The notes: generated from the letters alone by a model not told the origin. A stretch of 64,000 nt of DNA from CAVPNY01 sp963706905 (GCA_963706905.1 CAVPNY010000012.1:372001-436000), one strand, 5' to 3'; shown: positions 39,267 to 48,985, counted from the first letter of the stretch. Translations and numbers: made by a program.

Positions 39267-40802
39267 TCAGTGGTAGTAGTTCTCACCGCGGATATTTTCA
39301 TGCGGCGGTAAGGGGGTGTTGAATGCGGGATCCAGCTGCCGTTGGTCGAGTTTGTTTTGGAGAATGTTGTGCACCCCTTTGTAAGAGCGAATACCGGCCG
39401 CATTAGCCCGTTTGCAGGCAGCTTCCAGGCGTTCTGGGGAGTAGCGTTTGGCCAGGCCAATGACGCCCAGGCAAGTACGATAAGCCTGCTCAGGGTGCCT
39501 GCGGTCGTCGAGAGCACAGCGGATAAGTTCGGTAGTCTGCTCGCCGATCTCTCCGGCCCAGTGTAGAAAGCGCTCCGAGGACCACTGGCTGTAGAACTGG
39601 TGCTCGGGCGGCATATGCACGCTGTGGGTTGAAAAGCGCCCTTTGGCGGTAGAGCGGGGATGTGAGGCCACCCGTTTGCGCTGGTAGAAGATTTCGACCA
39701 TCATCTCGGTCGCCCGGATGGCCACTTCCTTGCCGGTCAGGGTGTACGGGACACTGTAGAAGTGTTTGTCGAAGGAGACGTGATAGTCGATGTGGACGCG
39801 AGCCTTTTTCCAGATCGCAAACTCGTAGGGCGTTTCCGGCAGCGGTGAAAGGGCCGGTTGGTCCACTGCTTCAAACAGTTGCAGCCGAGATTGGCCTAGA
39901 TGCTTCATCTCCCGCCGGTTGAGTTCGGCCAGCAGTTCGGCAATCGCCTGGTTGAGCTCGGTCAGACTGAAGAAGGTCCGGTCTCGCAGCCGGGCCAGGA
40001 TCCAACGCTCGACTACCTGAACACCCACTTCCACCTTCGCCTTGTCACGCGGTTTGCGCACCCGTGCCGGAACCACCGCGATCCCGTAGTGATGGGCGAA
40101 GTCCTGGTAAGTTGGGTTCAGGTCCGGCTCATACAGGTTCGGACTGGTCACGCCCGCCTTGAGATTATCCGGAACCACCATTTCCGGCACACCACCCAGG
40201 AATTCCAGCGCCCGAACCTGCGCTGCAATCCAGTGGGGCAGGCTCTGGGTCCAGTGCGCTTCCGCATACGTGTAGTTGCTGGCTCCCAGGGTCGCCACGA
40301 AAACTTGCGCTTCCCGGATTTCACCCGTCTCCGGGTCCACCACCGCCACCGTCTGCCCGGCGTAGTCCACAAACAGCTTCTCCCCGGCCTTATGTTTCTG
40401 CCGCATGGTGGGGTTGAGTTGGTTCTTCCACTCTCGGTAGTGCTGGCAAAACTGGCTGTATCCGTATCCGTCCAGATGCTCCTGTCGGTACTCCACCCAC
40501 AACAGGCTCAGGGTTACTCCTTTACGCTTCAACTCCTTGTGCACATACTTCCAGTCCGGCTGCAGGATCTTCCGTCTGGATAACCCTTTCTCTGGATACA
40601 AGCGGGCTTCCAACTGCTCCGCCGTCATCCCTTCTGGAAGCGGCCAACTTAACCCAGCCGCTTTGGCGTGCGTGACGTACTCACTCACCGTACTGCTCGA
40701 CACCCCACAACTTTTGGCAATCGCCCGGTGCGGCAATCCAACTTCAAATTTCAATCGCAGGATTTCTTCAATTTTTCGCATGGATAAACTCGCTTGAGAC
40801 AT
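39267..40802 (-). CDS. istA: IS21 transposase IstA
   Basis: 511 residues. A helix-turn-helix (about 10-40, GLPHRAIAKSCGVSSSTVSE) is followed by an RNase H-like DDE core with Asp in LFVDYAGQ, Asp in MVVPDNLK and Glu in KAKVEVGVQVVER, and a C-terminal beta-barrel and tail that contacts IstB. Length and order are standard for IS21. The frame is complete. Confidence 0.94.
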   Translation of the reverse strand: MSQASLSMRKIEEILRLKFEVGLPHRAIAKSCGVSSSTVSEYVTHAKAAGLSWPLPEGMTAEQLEARLYPEKGLSRRKILQPDWKYVHKELKRKGVTLSLLWVEYRQEHLDGYGYSQFCQHYREWKNQLNPTMRQKHKAGEKLFVDYAGQTVAVVDPETGEIREAQVFVATLGASNYTYAEAHWTQSLPHWIAAQVRALEFLGGVPEMVVPDNLKAGVTSPNLYEPDLNPTYQDFAHHYGIAVVPARVRKPRDKAKVEVGVQVVERWILARLRDRTFFSLTELNQAIAELLAELNRREMKHLGQSRLQLFEAVDQPALSPLPETPYEFAIWKKARVHIDYHVSFDKHFYSVPYTLTGKEVAIRATEMMVEIFYQRKRVASHPRSTAKGRFSTHSVHMPPEHQFYSQWSSERFLHWAGEIGEQTTELIRCALDDRRHPEQAYRTCLGVIGLAKRYSPERLEAACKRANAAGIRSYKGVHNILQNKLDQRQLDPAFNTPLPPHENIRGENYYH

Positions 40803-40987
40803 CTCTTCCTCCTCGGATCGGTTCCGAAGAGGATGCCCGATTTGTTTGAGTTTATCCAGCCTTCTCCCCCATGCTTCTCTGGGTTACTTGATCGGCATGG
40901 CCGGAATCACCGATCGGCATGAAACGGAATCGGTGATCGGCATGCGCCGGAATTCATGATCGGCATGGCCCGGATTATGCAAAAACA

Positions 40988-41278
40988 CCCATTTTCATAT
41001 CTCAACCCGTATTTTCTATTTACGTCAGGCTGGAAAAACCATTTCCAATGTCCAATTTTATGAAATGGATCATGAGAAATGAAGCAAAAAGGAGGAGATT
41101 ATGCTATAGTTAAGTGAGTTCCGCCACAACCATCATCTTTCTGAGGTGAGAATGTTGGCAAATTTTTTCGACGTGGATTTTCGGTAGTTCCTTTTAATAC
41201 AATCACGCCCCATTATTTGACGGAAACAATCCAGCAAACACCATTTAACTCCGTCTCGTGTGTTCGAGGAGGATGGCT
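40988..41278. other. Gap before the lipoprotein hydrolase
   Basis: The first part is the remaining flank of the IS1380 remnant. No further gene is seen. GAGGAGG directly upstream of 41279 is the ribosome site of the next gene. Confidence 0.45.
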
Positions 41279-42475
41279 ATGAACAGGTTCTGGTTATTGG
41301 GATCGCTTGGACTGTTTTTGCTCTGCGCCTGTAATTCCGCAACGCCGACACCACTGGCAGCAACTGCCATAAAACCACCAGCAACGGCGACAATTCCACA
41401 AAATACCCCCGCCCCATATGTATTTCCCTCTCCCACAATAGGGCCCCAGGATACCCAGGGGCTTGCGTCATTCCCGCTTTCTAAACCTGGCCCATACTTC
41501 GCGGGGAACCGGGAATATACCTTCGTTGATGAGAGCCGCAATGGTCGCGAGATTGAGGTGCTGATCTGGTATCCAGCCCTGGAGCAAAAAGATGCCAATG
41601 GTCGTACGACGCGTCGCGATGCTCCGCCTGACATGAGCGGCGCACCCTATCCCCCGATTCTCACTGAACAAAATACAGGAAACTTAGTATTCAGCTCGCA
41701 TCTTGCTTCGCATGGCTTCGTCATGGTGACAATAATCATCCCAGACCATTCTGATTACGACAATTGGGATTTTCAGATGGTTAACTGGCCGCGTGATTTC
41801 GTGTTTATCCTGGATCAGATCGCCTCCAACCCTCCCAAAGGGCTAGAAGGGGTTATTGACTCCGATCATGCTGGCGCCACAGGATATTCGTATGGAGGCG
41901 ATATTTCCCTTACCCTCAGCGGGGTACGCATAGATCCAAAATATTATCTTGCTCATTGCGAGCAGCCGCCGACAATCGTGGCGAAATTTGGCGACGCGGA
42001 GTGGTATCACGAGTTTACCTGCGGGCTGGCAGAGAAGTGGGATGAATTTGCTGCGCATGTCGGGAAGGGAATCACTGCCAGCGATGATGGACTCTGGCAG
42101 CCGGTGACTGATGAACGGATCCGTGTCGTCATGCCGATGGCTCCATCAGGAACCTGGTTATACGGAGAGCGCGGCCTGGCGTCCGCCAATCGACCTGTGT
42201 TAATGATTGCTGCAACTGAGGATGAATTTGCTCCCTATACAGAAGAAACAGCATACCTCTTTGAGCATCTTGGAAGTCCACAGAAATCCCTGATTTCATT
42301 TATTGACAAATCGCACATGATGGTGCTTGATTCTGGTCCGAAGGCACAAATGAAACACTTCGCCACCGCGTTTTTTGGATACCATCTCCAGGGGCGCGAA
42401 GACTATGCCGAGTATTTTTCGGAAGATTTCGTCGCCCAATTTGACGATCTGGCCTGGGGGGTGTATTCAGAATAA
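41279..42475 (+). CDS. Exported alpha/beta-hydrolase lipoprotein (PAF-acetylhydrolase/dienelactone hydrolase-like)
   Basis: 398 residues. The signal peptide ends in the lipobox LLCAC, followed by a Pro/Thr-rich linker (about 20-55). The hydrolase core has an N-terminal strand EIEVLIWYPA typical of PAF-AH-like proteins, the nucleophile elbow GYSYGG, an acidic residue in ATEDEFAPY and a candidate catalytic His in DKSHMMVL. It probably cleaves an ester outside the membrane; substrate unknown. The start was set at ATG 41279 by its ribosome site. Confidence 0.8.
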   Translation: MNRFWLLGSLGLFLLCACNSATPTPLAATAIKPPATATIPQNTPAPYVFPSPTIGPQDTQGLASFPLSKPGPYFAGNREYTFVDESRNGREIEVLIWYPALEQKDANGRTTRRDAPPDMSGAPYPPILTEQNTGNLVFSSHLASHGFVMVTIIIPDHSDYDNWDFQMVNWPRDFVFILDQIASNPPKGLEGVIDSDHAGATGYSYGGDISLTLSGVRIDPKYYLAHCEQPPTIVAKFGDAEWYHEFTCGLAEKWDEFAAHVGKGITASDDGLWQPVTDERIRVVMPMAPSGTWLYGERGLASANRPVLMIAATEDEFAPYTEETAYLFEHLGSPQKSLISFIDKSHMMVLDSGPKAQMKHFATAFFGYHLQGREDYAEYFSEDFVAQFDDLAWGVYSE

Positions 42476-42893
42476 TAACCGGGGATTAAGTTGAGTAATC
42501 CCCTGTCATATCCAGCATCCCGGCCTGGATTAATTTCCCTAAAAAAATCACATTGTCAACTTTCCGGTTGGTGAATTTGGAGGAAGAATGGCAGGCAGCA
42601 GTCTGATTTCCCCTGTAATATATGCATATATTGGCTGTATTTTGTTTCAAATGCAATAAGATATATAATGGTTAATGAAAAATTCGTCACTTACAATTTG
42701 AACCAAGTATTCATCGAATGTCGCATAAAGCCCCAAACTATTAGGATTTTATACAATCCATCCATAAGGCATTATACGATCCGCTCAAACACTAGTCGCC
42801 CTTGACGCAGCACTTGCGCTATATCCCTGCCAGCAACCCACCACAGCCTCTTCGCCGCAATTCGCAACCCGAACACCTGCAGAGGAGGTCACA
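42476..42893. other. AT-rich intergenic region
   Basis: About 418 bases, visibly AT-rich in the first 300. No gene, RNA or strong terminator is seen; the ribosome site AGAGGAGG lies directly before 42894. Confidence 0.45.
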
Positions 42894-43359
42894 ATGTTTA
42901 GCAGAACAGTTCGTAGCTCCATTAGCGCCATCATCGCCGCCGCTCTGTTCCTCGGTGGATGCACGACCCACTCAGAGCTTCCCCAAGGTCCAGATGCGGT
43001 CTGGGATCTGGTGATCATCGGCGATTCCAGCCTGTGGGAACAAGGTGAGGCCTATGCCTCACAAATCGAGAAAGACGTTGGCGTCGATGTGGCCCTACAC
43101 GACTTCGCCCTACCGGGCTTGAGCGCCGGCGAAGTGCTTTGGACCCTTCAGTCCGGAAAGCCAGCGAGATCCCAGCTTGAGCAATTGGCCGCCGCGCTGA
43201 AGGATGCTGAAGTCGTCGTGATGTTTGTCAATCCAGTCAATTCCATAGATCCCGCGAATCCCCTTGACCTGGAGAGATGCTTCATGAATAGAGCCCCGGG
43301 TCCATGCGGGCCAACGTCATTCGAGAAATGGATAACGGATCTCAAGGATAGGAAAAACG

Positions 43360-44665
43360 GTTAGCGAGAAGAGCAGTAACGGCATGCAACCCGGTGGTGG
43401 AATGGAACAAGACCGCTTTGCGATACCGCTGGCGGAATTCTCGAAACATGCGCTCCAAAGGGCTGGTGGTACGCAGCATATGAGATGGCCAGTTCTCGCC
43501 ATGCAAAGCTGCTTGTTCCTGAACGGCGTAGAACGTCAAGGTATCCTCAAAATCTCTGGTCAGCGTTGGATCGCCGCAGCTTGGGGAATATGCCAAGTTT
43601 CGGAGAAAGCTGCAAAGCGCAGGCGAGCTTCAGCTTCGTCCGGAGCCTGCAAATGCAAGCAGCCGAGCGCATGAATTCAGTGCGGTAGGAGCGAGCTGCC
43701 GGGCGATCCAGTTCAGCCGGAATGCGGATGGCCTGGGCGATATTGCGTAGTTTATGAAACACACAGCGTTGCAGGGGCACCTGCCAATAGACATTTTCAT
43801 AAGCGGGTCGAAAACCGGTAGCGCCATCCGAGACCAACAAGGCCAAGCCATTTTCCGGGGTAAGCCGGCTTCATACAGTGCTTCCAAGAATTTCTGCCAA
43901 CTGGCGATATCTTCGCCGTCCGCTCGCATCCAGGCCAACAATTGGGTGCGACGGTGGTCGGCAAACGCCTTGCGCTGCCAGGATCGGTATCTTCTTGGCT
44001 TGTTTCACCAGGCGGATCCGTCCGATCTGATCGATTTGGGTTTCTCCACTCGTGAACATCACGGTGATCCAAATCCCATCCACCCGCACCACCGGGGGAA
44101 CTTCGCCTGCCCCCAACCAGCGAAAGTAGCTTCCGGCAGAGCCAAGCGCAAGGACCCGTCGGTTGAGCGTGCGCAATCCAACCGAACTATGCAGCCGACA
44201 GTCCAGATAGACTTTGATTTGCCGATAGCTCAGCGCGAGTCCATATTCAGCCTGGATGTCCAACTCAAGATCGTCCAAGATGCGCTGCCCAGGTCGCAGT
44301 GTTTGGTACTTCAGGTGCACATACCCACCACACTGGCATTTGGCTTGCGGTACCTGCACGTTTACTCGACCCCAGTGCAGGGCCAACTGGCGCTGGTAAT
44401 GCCCATTGCGCCGAAAATCTTGCCGTTGATGGCTTCGGCACCGGCTACAATACACACCGCTCTCTTTTCGCTTAGCCCGGCGCCTGCGTACATACCGCTT
44501 GCGACCTAACATGCGATCCAGTTCCGTTTCTAGGCTCTCTTCCAGGCAGCGACTAACCAGGTGAAGGATCATGCTTCTCATCTGTTCGACTAATCCAAAG
44601 ACAAATTCCGTTGAACCGCTTTCTGGTACTTGCAGAGGTAGCTTACCTATGTGTACAATTGCCAT
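43360..44665 (-). pseudogene. Mutator/IS256-like transposase, several frameshifts
   Basis: From the ATG at 44665 the frame carries a zinc-finger-like block YCSRCRSH...CQCGGYVHLKY and the first DDE part VVRVDGIWITVMF (Asp). The match then moves between frames: RADGEDIASWQKFLEALYEA, LLVSDGATGFRPAYENVYWQ (Asp) with CVFHKLRNI, and finally LRTTSPLERMFREFRQRYRK. This order is that of MULE/IS256-type enzymes. At least two shifts make it inactive. It interrupts the SGNH gene. Confidence 0.7.
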
Positions 44666-45236
44666 GACTTGGTCTCCTGTCGTTTGTGAGGTGGAAACCA
44701 CATTCTACAGGATGATCAAGTCCCTTTTTTATCTTTTTCCTGGGGACGAAAACTGGTAGCGATATCCGAGAAGAACAAGGCCAAGATATTTTAAGGGGTA
44801 AGATAGGCTTCATACAGTGCTTAAAGAATTTCTGCCAACTGGCGATATCTAGCAGTAAGCTCGCATACAGGAAAACAATTGGGTGAGACAGGTGGTAGGA
44901 CAAACGCCTTGAGCGGACAGGATCGGTATATAATTGGCTTGTTTCAACAGGAGGATATGTCAGATCTGATAGATTTGGGTTTCTCGACTCGTGAACATCA
45001 CGGTGATACAAATAGCATCCACGAGCACCACCGGGGGAACTTAGCTTGCCCCCAACCAGCGAAAGCAGCTTCCGGCAGAGCCAAGCGCAAGGACCTGTCG
45101 GTTGAGCGTGCGCAATCCAACCGAACTATGCAGCCGACCGTCCAGATCGACTTTGATTTGCCGATAGCTCAGCCCACGTCCATATTCAGCCTGGATGTCC
45201 AACTCAAGATCGTCCCAGATGCGCTGCGCAGGTCAC
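43801..45236. repeat. Imperfect 0.5-kb direct repeat within the transposon (43801-44290 and 44735-45236)
   Basis: The two segments align along their length. The last 180 bases or so are close to identical, but the first 310 differ at many sites, and almost every difference replaces C of the first copy, mostly by A. A few small indels are present. The second copy abuts the resumed SGNH gene. Confidence 0.75.
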
Positions 45237-45576
45237 CATTTGGGCTGAGATCTTCAAGCTGCGCAATGGCAAAGCCACCATCCTGCGCGCGACGGATCTG
45301 TATAATCCGTTGGTCGTTGGTTGGGAGAAGCAAGGGGTGTTCGAAGCCTGTACTGAATGCTGGGAGAATATGTCTGATGCCGCGCACTCGGCCGCGCAAG
45401 CCTATGGGATTCCATTCCTCAGCCGCCTAGACGCTTTCAATGGACCGAGCCATGACGAAGATCCGAGGCAGAAGGGTTTCATCATATCGGATGGTGAGCA
45501 CCCATCTGTCCTTGCAGCACAATTCACTGCTGAGCTCCTCTCGCAGATGGGGTACCAGCCGGTACCCGAGCCTTGA

Positions 45577-45949
45577 TTGTTCACCAGCCTTCTCCGAACT
45601 AACTCGGGGGGGCTAACAATGGCCAGGAGCCGACGCGGCTCACGCTGTAGCTGTTGAGAATCAGGATACTTTCAAGATTTTCCACCGCCACGAATGGTAT
45701 AAATCCCTCTTGAAATCCCTCGCTAAAGCCTCCCGTGTGAATACCGCCCTCCATATGACAATGAGCAATACCCACTGCCCCAGCAGTATTCCCAATAAAA
45801 ACGCAAATCCTATGTCCTTGAATACCTCCTTATCCTTAACCAATCACCAACATTGCCATCAAAGGCGCCGAAATGGTAGCGGAAAATTTTGCAGTTGGAA
45901 ATCCCCTTGTTAATTGATCATCCCGCACTCGGTACAGACCAGGCCGTCA
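45577..45949. other. Gap between SGNH gene and IS3 element
   Basis: Contains the hairpin GAGCCGACGCGGCTC at about 45627-45641. A possible minus-strand membrane peptide of about 55 residues (45661-45830, IGFAFLLGILLGQWVLLIVI) has AAGGAGG upstream but no clear start codon. Nothing else is seen. Confidence 0.35.
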
Positions 45950-46015
45950 TGACCTGCCCCCCGAAAACTGGTCCAAAAGCGATGATAGTATTGGACCGAT
46001 TAGGAGGCAGGAACA

Positions 46016-46294
46016 ATGGCAAAACGGAAGAACTATACAGCAGAACAGATTATCATCAAACTGCGCGAAGCAGAAGTGCTGCTTGGACAGGGCAAGAACG
46101 TCAAAGAAGCCTGTCGCGCACTTGAGATCAGTGAGCAGACTTACTATCGCTGGCGCAGAGAGTATGGGGGACTGAACACAACACAGGCAAAGAAACTGAA
46201 GGAGCTGGAGAAGGAGAACACCCGGCTGAAGCGGCTGGTGGCGGATCTGTCATTGGACAATGCGATCCTGAAGGAGGTGCTCTCAAAAAAGTAG
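46016..46294 (+). CDS. IS3 OrfA
   Basis: 92 residues with helix-turn-helix (KLREAEVLLGQGKNVKEACR) and leucine-zipper-like C-terminus. It recognises the inverted repeats. Before its stop the run AAAAAAG (46285-46291) is a classic -1 slippery heptamer that would produce the OrfAB transposase. Confidence 0.92.
   Translation: MAKRKNYTAEQIIIKLREAEVLLGQGKNVKEACRALEISEQTYYRWRREYGGLNTTQAKKLKELEKENTRLKRLVADLSLDNAILKEVLSKK
46285..46291 (+). promoter_or_regulatory. Programmed -1 frameshift site of the IS3 element
   Basis: A-AAA-AAG in the orfA frame, four bases before the orfA stop. A -1 slip continues as VVSPDRRRQAVEQVQDVLDV into orfB. The same heptamer occurs in the truncated copy at 34911-34917. 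Confidence 0.8.
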
Positions 46295-46329
46295 TCAGCC
46301 CGGACAGGCGTCGCCAGGCAGTCGAGCAA

Positions 46330-47154
46330 GTGCAGGATGTGCTGGACGTGTCTGAGAGACGTGTGTGCCGGGTATTGGGACAGCCTCGTTCGACCCAGAA
46401 TTACAACAAGCGCATTGCAGACGATGAAGAGATCCTGTCTGCGCGTATTGTGGCATTAGCCAGTCAGCACGGTAGATATGGCTATCGGCGTGTCACTGCA
46501 ATGCTGCGCCAAGAAGGCTGGCGGGTCAATCACAAGCGAGTTGAGCGCATATGGAGGCGGGAAGGGCTGAAAGTGCCTGCCAAACAACCCAAACGGGGAC
46601 GATTATGGCTCAATGATGGCTCTATCGTGCGGCTGAGACCTGAATTCCCAAAGCATGTCTGGAGTTATGACTTCATGGAAGATCGCACCCATAACGGCGT
46701 TAAATTCCGTATCCTGAACATCATCGACGAATATACCCGTGAGTGTCTGGCTGTGCGGGTCGGACGCAGCCTGACCCATCAGGATGTGCTGGAAGTGCTA
46801 ACTGAGCTATTCTGTGAGCTGGGTGTGCCGGTCCATTTGCGCTCAGACAATGGCTCGGAGTTTACCGCAAGACGGGTGCAAGCCTGGTTGAAAAGATTGG
46901 ACGTCAGGCCGCTCTTCATCGAACCGGGCAGTCCCTGGGAGAATGGCTATATTGAATCGTTCAATGGAAAGATGAGAGACGAATTGCTGGCAAGAGAGAT
47001 CTTCTATTCGCTAAAGGAGGCACAGGTCATGATCGAGATGTGGAGGCAGCAGTACAACACCATCAGGCCGCACAGCGCATTAGGATATCGACCGCCTGCA
47101 CCAGCTGCGATCATACTGCAGCCTTCCCAATTTCAGTCAGTTCGACTAACATAA
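46330..47154 (+). CDS. IS3 OrfB (DDE transposase domain)
   Basis: 274 residues counted from GTG 46330; in practice made as a fusion with OrfA by -1 slippage. The HTH_21 region (YGYRRVTAMLRQEGWRVNHK) precedes the rve integrase core with Asp in WSYDFMEDRT, Asp in RSDNGSEF and Glu in WENGYIESFNG, spaced by 35 residues as in IS3. The frame is intact, so this copy can probably move. Confidence 0.93.
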   Translation: MQDVLDVSERRVCRVLGQPRSTQNYNKRIADDEEILSARIVALASQHGRYGYRRVTAMLRQEGWRVNHKRVERIWRREGLKVPAKQPKRGRLWLNDGSIVRLRPEFPKHVWSYDFMEDRTHNGVKFRILNIIDEYTRECLAVRVGRSLTHQDVLEVLTELFCELGVPVHLRSDNGSEFTARRVQAWLKRLDVRPLFIEPGSPWENGYIESFNGKMRDELLAREIFYSLKEAQVMIEMWRQQYNTIRPHSALGYRPPAPAAIILQPSQFQSVRLT

Positions 47155-47183
47155 GAACTGGTACAAATTATGGGGGCAGGTCA

Positions 47184-47700
47184 CCCGGCCAGCACCATGT
47201 TCGACGCCGGCGCGTAGTTGAAGATAGTCATGGAAGTATCGGTATTTGTCATACAGCCTCCTCATATCGCTTTGATAAACGACTAATGTTGCATTGCTCA
47301 CCCGGGTTCCAGGGATATGTAAAACAATTCCAGGTATCCCGCCCCCGAATTCTTCATTTACCCACACGCTCATATGCTCGAGCCAACCCAGCACAACTGT
47401 GGAGTACGGTTCCCGGCAGATCACTGACGGCTCGCCAAGCCAGGCATCCAGTTCGCCAATGCGAACAGCGATCATCGGCCCGGCCTGTAGAGACTTGCCC
47501 TGCGGAGCCAGCATGCTTTTAGGCACCGAAAGCCTGGATTTCACATCAATCGCCAGATCGATCCATTTTATGGGCGTCAAATCGGGACCGGTTCGGCCCA
47601 GTACAGGGATCCGCTCTGTCCTCGGTATCGCGTGTCTATCCAGGAACAGGTTCAGCTCATCGGCGACCCTGTTCTCAACATGGCGCGGCCTGGCTTTCAT
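47184..47700 (-). pseudogene. Phage-like nuclease/binding protein truncated by IS3
   Basis: From ATG 47700: KARPRHVENRVADELNLFLD, then GRTGPDLTPIKWIDLAIDVK. The spacing GPD...IDVKSR resembles the PD-(D/E)XK nuclease core, though this is not certain. The frame is intact to the IS3 end at 47183, beyond which codons belong to the IS. The start overlaps the upstream gene's stop by 4 bases. Confidence 0.6.
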
Positions 47701-48017
47701 AAAGTTGTCAGGATCCTCTCGAAGACATTGCCTTTGCCAGCAACGATCTCTGATTGCTCTTCGTGTGCTGTTTCGGCCGCCTCTGCCGCAGCCTCGCGCG
47801 CCGCCCACACCAGCGAGGCGATTTTGTTATCCCCCTTGACTTCCAGGATCTGCTTTAGCCTTATCCCGCACCCACCGACACAATTGCTTGGGCACAGCCC
47901 ACTATATCTCATCGGCTTGCAGTAATACTTATCGATACGGTGAAGGACAATGCCATGCCTCACACCGTTCAGCTGACCAACCCGCTCAATATCTTCCTTT
48001 TGTAAACGATGCTCCAT
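47697..48017 (-). CDS. Small Cys-containing phage-like protein
   Basis: 106 residues from ATG 48017 (MEHRLQKEDIERVGQLNGVR). CKPMRYSGLCPSNCVGGCG holds four cysteines that could bind a metal, followed by an alanine/glutamate-rich helix (AAREAAAEAAETAHEEQSE). It is the first gene of the leftward unit opposite the Xre gene and is coupled to the nuclease-like gene. Function unknown. Confidence 0.5.
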   Translation of the reverse strand: MEHRLQKEDIERVGQLNGVRHGIVLHRIDKYYCKPMRYSGLCPSNCVGGCGIRLKQILEVKGDNKIASLVWAAREAAAEAAETAHEEQSEIVAGKGNVFERILTTL

Positions 48018-48206
48018 AGATACTCCATGTGGACTGCAAGTGTTCCAAAGTATAGCACAAAAATCCCCCACCTGTCAACGATTAACCTGTTACAGGACGA
48101 AAGTCACTTTTTCGGTCACTAAAAATGACGGAAGATTGTCACTTGCTAAATTCGATCTCGCGTAATAGAATTTGCTATAAGTTTGGAATTCTGACGTGCT
48201 AAATCC

Positions 48207-48235
48207 TTGACAACTGTGCCACGCTATGTTAAAGT
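48207..48235 (+). promoter_or_regulatory. Sigma-70-like promoter of the Xre gene
   Basis: TTGACA (48207-48212) and TAAAGT (48230-48235) are 17 bases apart. The ribosome site GAGGAGG follows. The leftward gene starts 190 bases away, so this is a divergent control region of the type found at phage lysogeny switches. Confidence 0.65.
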
Positions 48236-48262
48236 TGCATAGACGAGGAGGAATACAATCAC

Positions 48263-48670
48263 ATGTCAGAATTGATTAAGAAACTCGTCATGGAAAAGAT
48301 GCGGAATAATGATTTGAGCATGCGTAGCGCAGCGGCCAACATCGGCGTAAGCCACACCACTCTCATTCGCATATTGCATGACGAACCGTACGATGTTCCA
48401 ACGGCTGAGAAGGTTGCAAATTGGCTTAATGTTCCCGTCTCTACCTTACTGGACATAAACCAACCCGGGGAAGACGGACTGGCAAGACAAATTGCTCTTG
48501 TTCTCCGCCAAGAGCCAGCCCTCGCGAAGGTATTCGGGGAGGCAATGGCTAGGGTACTGAAAGGAAGCATGTCGCTCGAAACTATGCGCTCCCTGGTTTC
48601 GTATACAGCCTTTCAGATCAATAATCGAGAGGAGCTTGCAGGAAATGGAGGATTCGAGACCGAGACATGA
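48263..48670 (+). CDS. Xre/Cro-type helix-turn-helix regulator
   Basis: 135 residues. The helix-turn-helix lies at about 15-60: LSMRSAAANIGVSHTTLIRI, then PTAEKVANWLNVPVSTLLDI, as in lambda-repressor-like proteins. The C-terminal half is helical and may form dimers. Its place beside a divergent gene and a promoter suggests a phage or plasmid repressor. The ATG follows GAGGAGG. Confidence 0.8.
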   Translation: MSELIKKLVMEKMRNNDLSMRSAAANIGVSHTTLIRILHDEPYDVPTAEKVANWLNVPVSTLLDINQPGEDGLARQIALVLRQEPALAKVFGEAMARVLKGSMSLETMRSLVSYTAFQINNREELAGNGGFETET

Positions 48671-48836
48671 TCGCAGTCATGCCCAAAACCCACCCAACAA
48701 CGACACCCACAACCACAATGACATACTGGCCAATATAGACCTTTTTCACGATGTGGATAAGGTCGTACGAAAGCGAGCTGGTAAACGTAAAGGTAAAAGA
48801 ATACGCGGTAAACCTAATGGAGCCCTGGTCATTTGA
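48645..48836 (+). CDS. Small basic protein of unknown function
   Basis: 63 residues overlapping the 3' end of the regulator. The tail VVRKRAGKRKGKRIRGKPNG is very basic, so it could bind nucleic acid. A GGAGCTTGCAGGAA sequence before the ATG may serve as a ribosome site. The stop lies inside the terminator hairpin. Confidence 0.35.
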   Translation: MEDSRPRHDRSHAQNPPNNDTHNHNDILANIDLFHDVDKVVRKRAGKRKGKRIRGKPNGALVI

Positions 48837-48853
48837 CCAGGGTTTTCTTTTTT
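48823..48853 (+). terminator. Strong intrinsic terminator
   Basis: CCCTGGTCA pairs perfectly with TGACCAGGG around TT, followed by TTTTCTTTTTT. Confidence 0.92.
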
Positions 48854-48858
48854 ACGTA

Positions 48859-48985
48859 AGTACTGCCAGGATTACAAATATGAGAAAGATGATCCCGCCC
48901 AGGATCAAACCCAATATCACGCCCGCCGAAATGCCCTCGAACACAGCCTCATTACGACCGCAGAAGGGGCAGATCTTCTTACATT
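48859..48985 (-). pseudogene. Possible small zinc-knuckle membrane protein lacking a start
   Basis: In one minus frame the reading is KKICPFCGRNEAVFEGISAG, then VILGLILGGIIFLIFVILAV and a stop. CPFCG plus a single membrane helix is a common small-protein type, but the upstream ATG is followed at once by TAA, so a start is missing or a base is wrong. Confidence 0.35.

Larger units (their letters stand above)
38375..40981 (-). mobile_element. IS21-family element inside the IS1380 remnant
   Basis: Both ends begin TGC(G/A)TA-TCC and contain repeated transposase-binding motifs related to CATGCCGATCA: at least four near the right end (40886-40968) and four near the left (38390-38470). AAAACA lies directly outside each end (38369-38374, 40982-40987), a likely 6-bp target duplication. 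istA and istB are both intact. Confidence 0.88.
42894..45576 (+). pseudogene. Lipoprotein SGNH/GDSL hydrolase split by transposon DNA
   Basis: The first part (42894 to about 43354) has a signal peptide with lipobox LFLGGC, the block-I motif VIIGDSSLW (nucleophile Ser in GDS) and Asn in FVNPVNS. The second part (about 45230-45576) reads VTIWAEIFKLRNGKATILRA through to ISDGEHPSVLAAQF, which supplies the Asp-x-x-His pair near the C-terminus. Together they form a normal SGNH esterase of about 270 residues. About 1.9 kb of transposase-derived DNA separates them, and a few residues may be lost at the joint. Confidence 0.8.
45950..47183 (+). mobile_element. Complete IS3-family element
   Basis: Inverted repeats start TGACCTGCCCCC at both ends (45950 and, inverted, ending 47183). 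orfA and orfB are present and overlap through an A6G run. Its 5' part is repeated at 34576-35151. No clear target duplication is visible, and the right end has cut a phage-like gene. Confidence 0.9.

Noticed and set aside
43801..45236. Template/variable repeat pair of a diversity-generating retroelement
   Set aside because: Bias towards A in one copy recalls DGR repeats, but several differences are C to G or T, indels occur, no reverse transcriptase is nearby and the region is not the end of a variable receptor gene.
45600..45665. Additional attC site after the SGNH gene
   Set aside because: GGCTAAC, a GAGCCG/CGGCTC hairpin and GTTGAGA are present, but both core sites depart from consensus and outer arms do not pair well.
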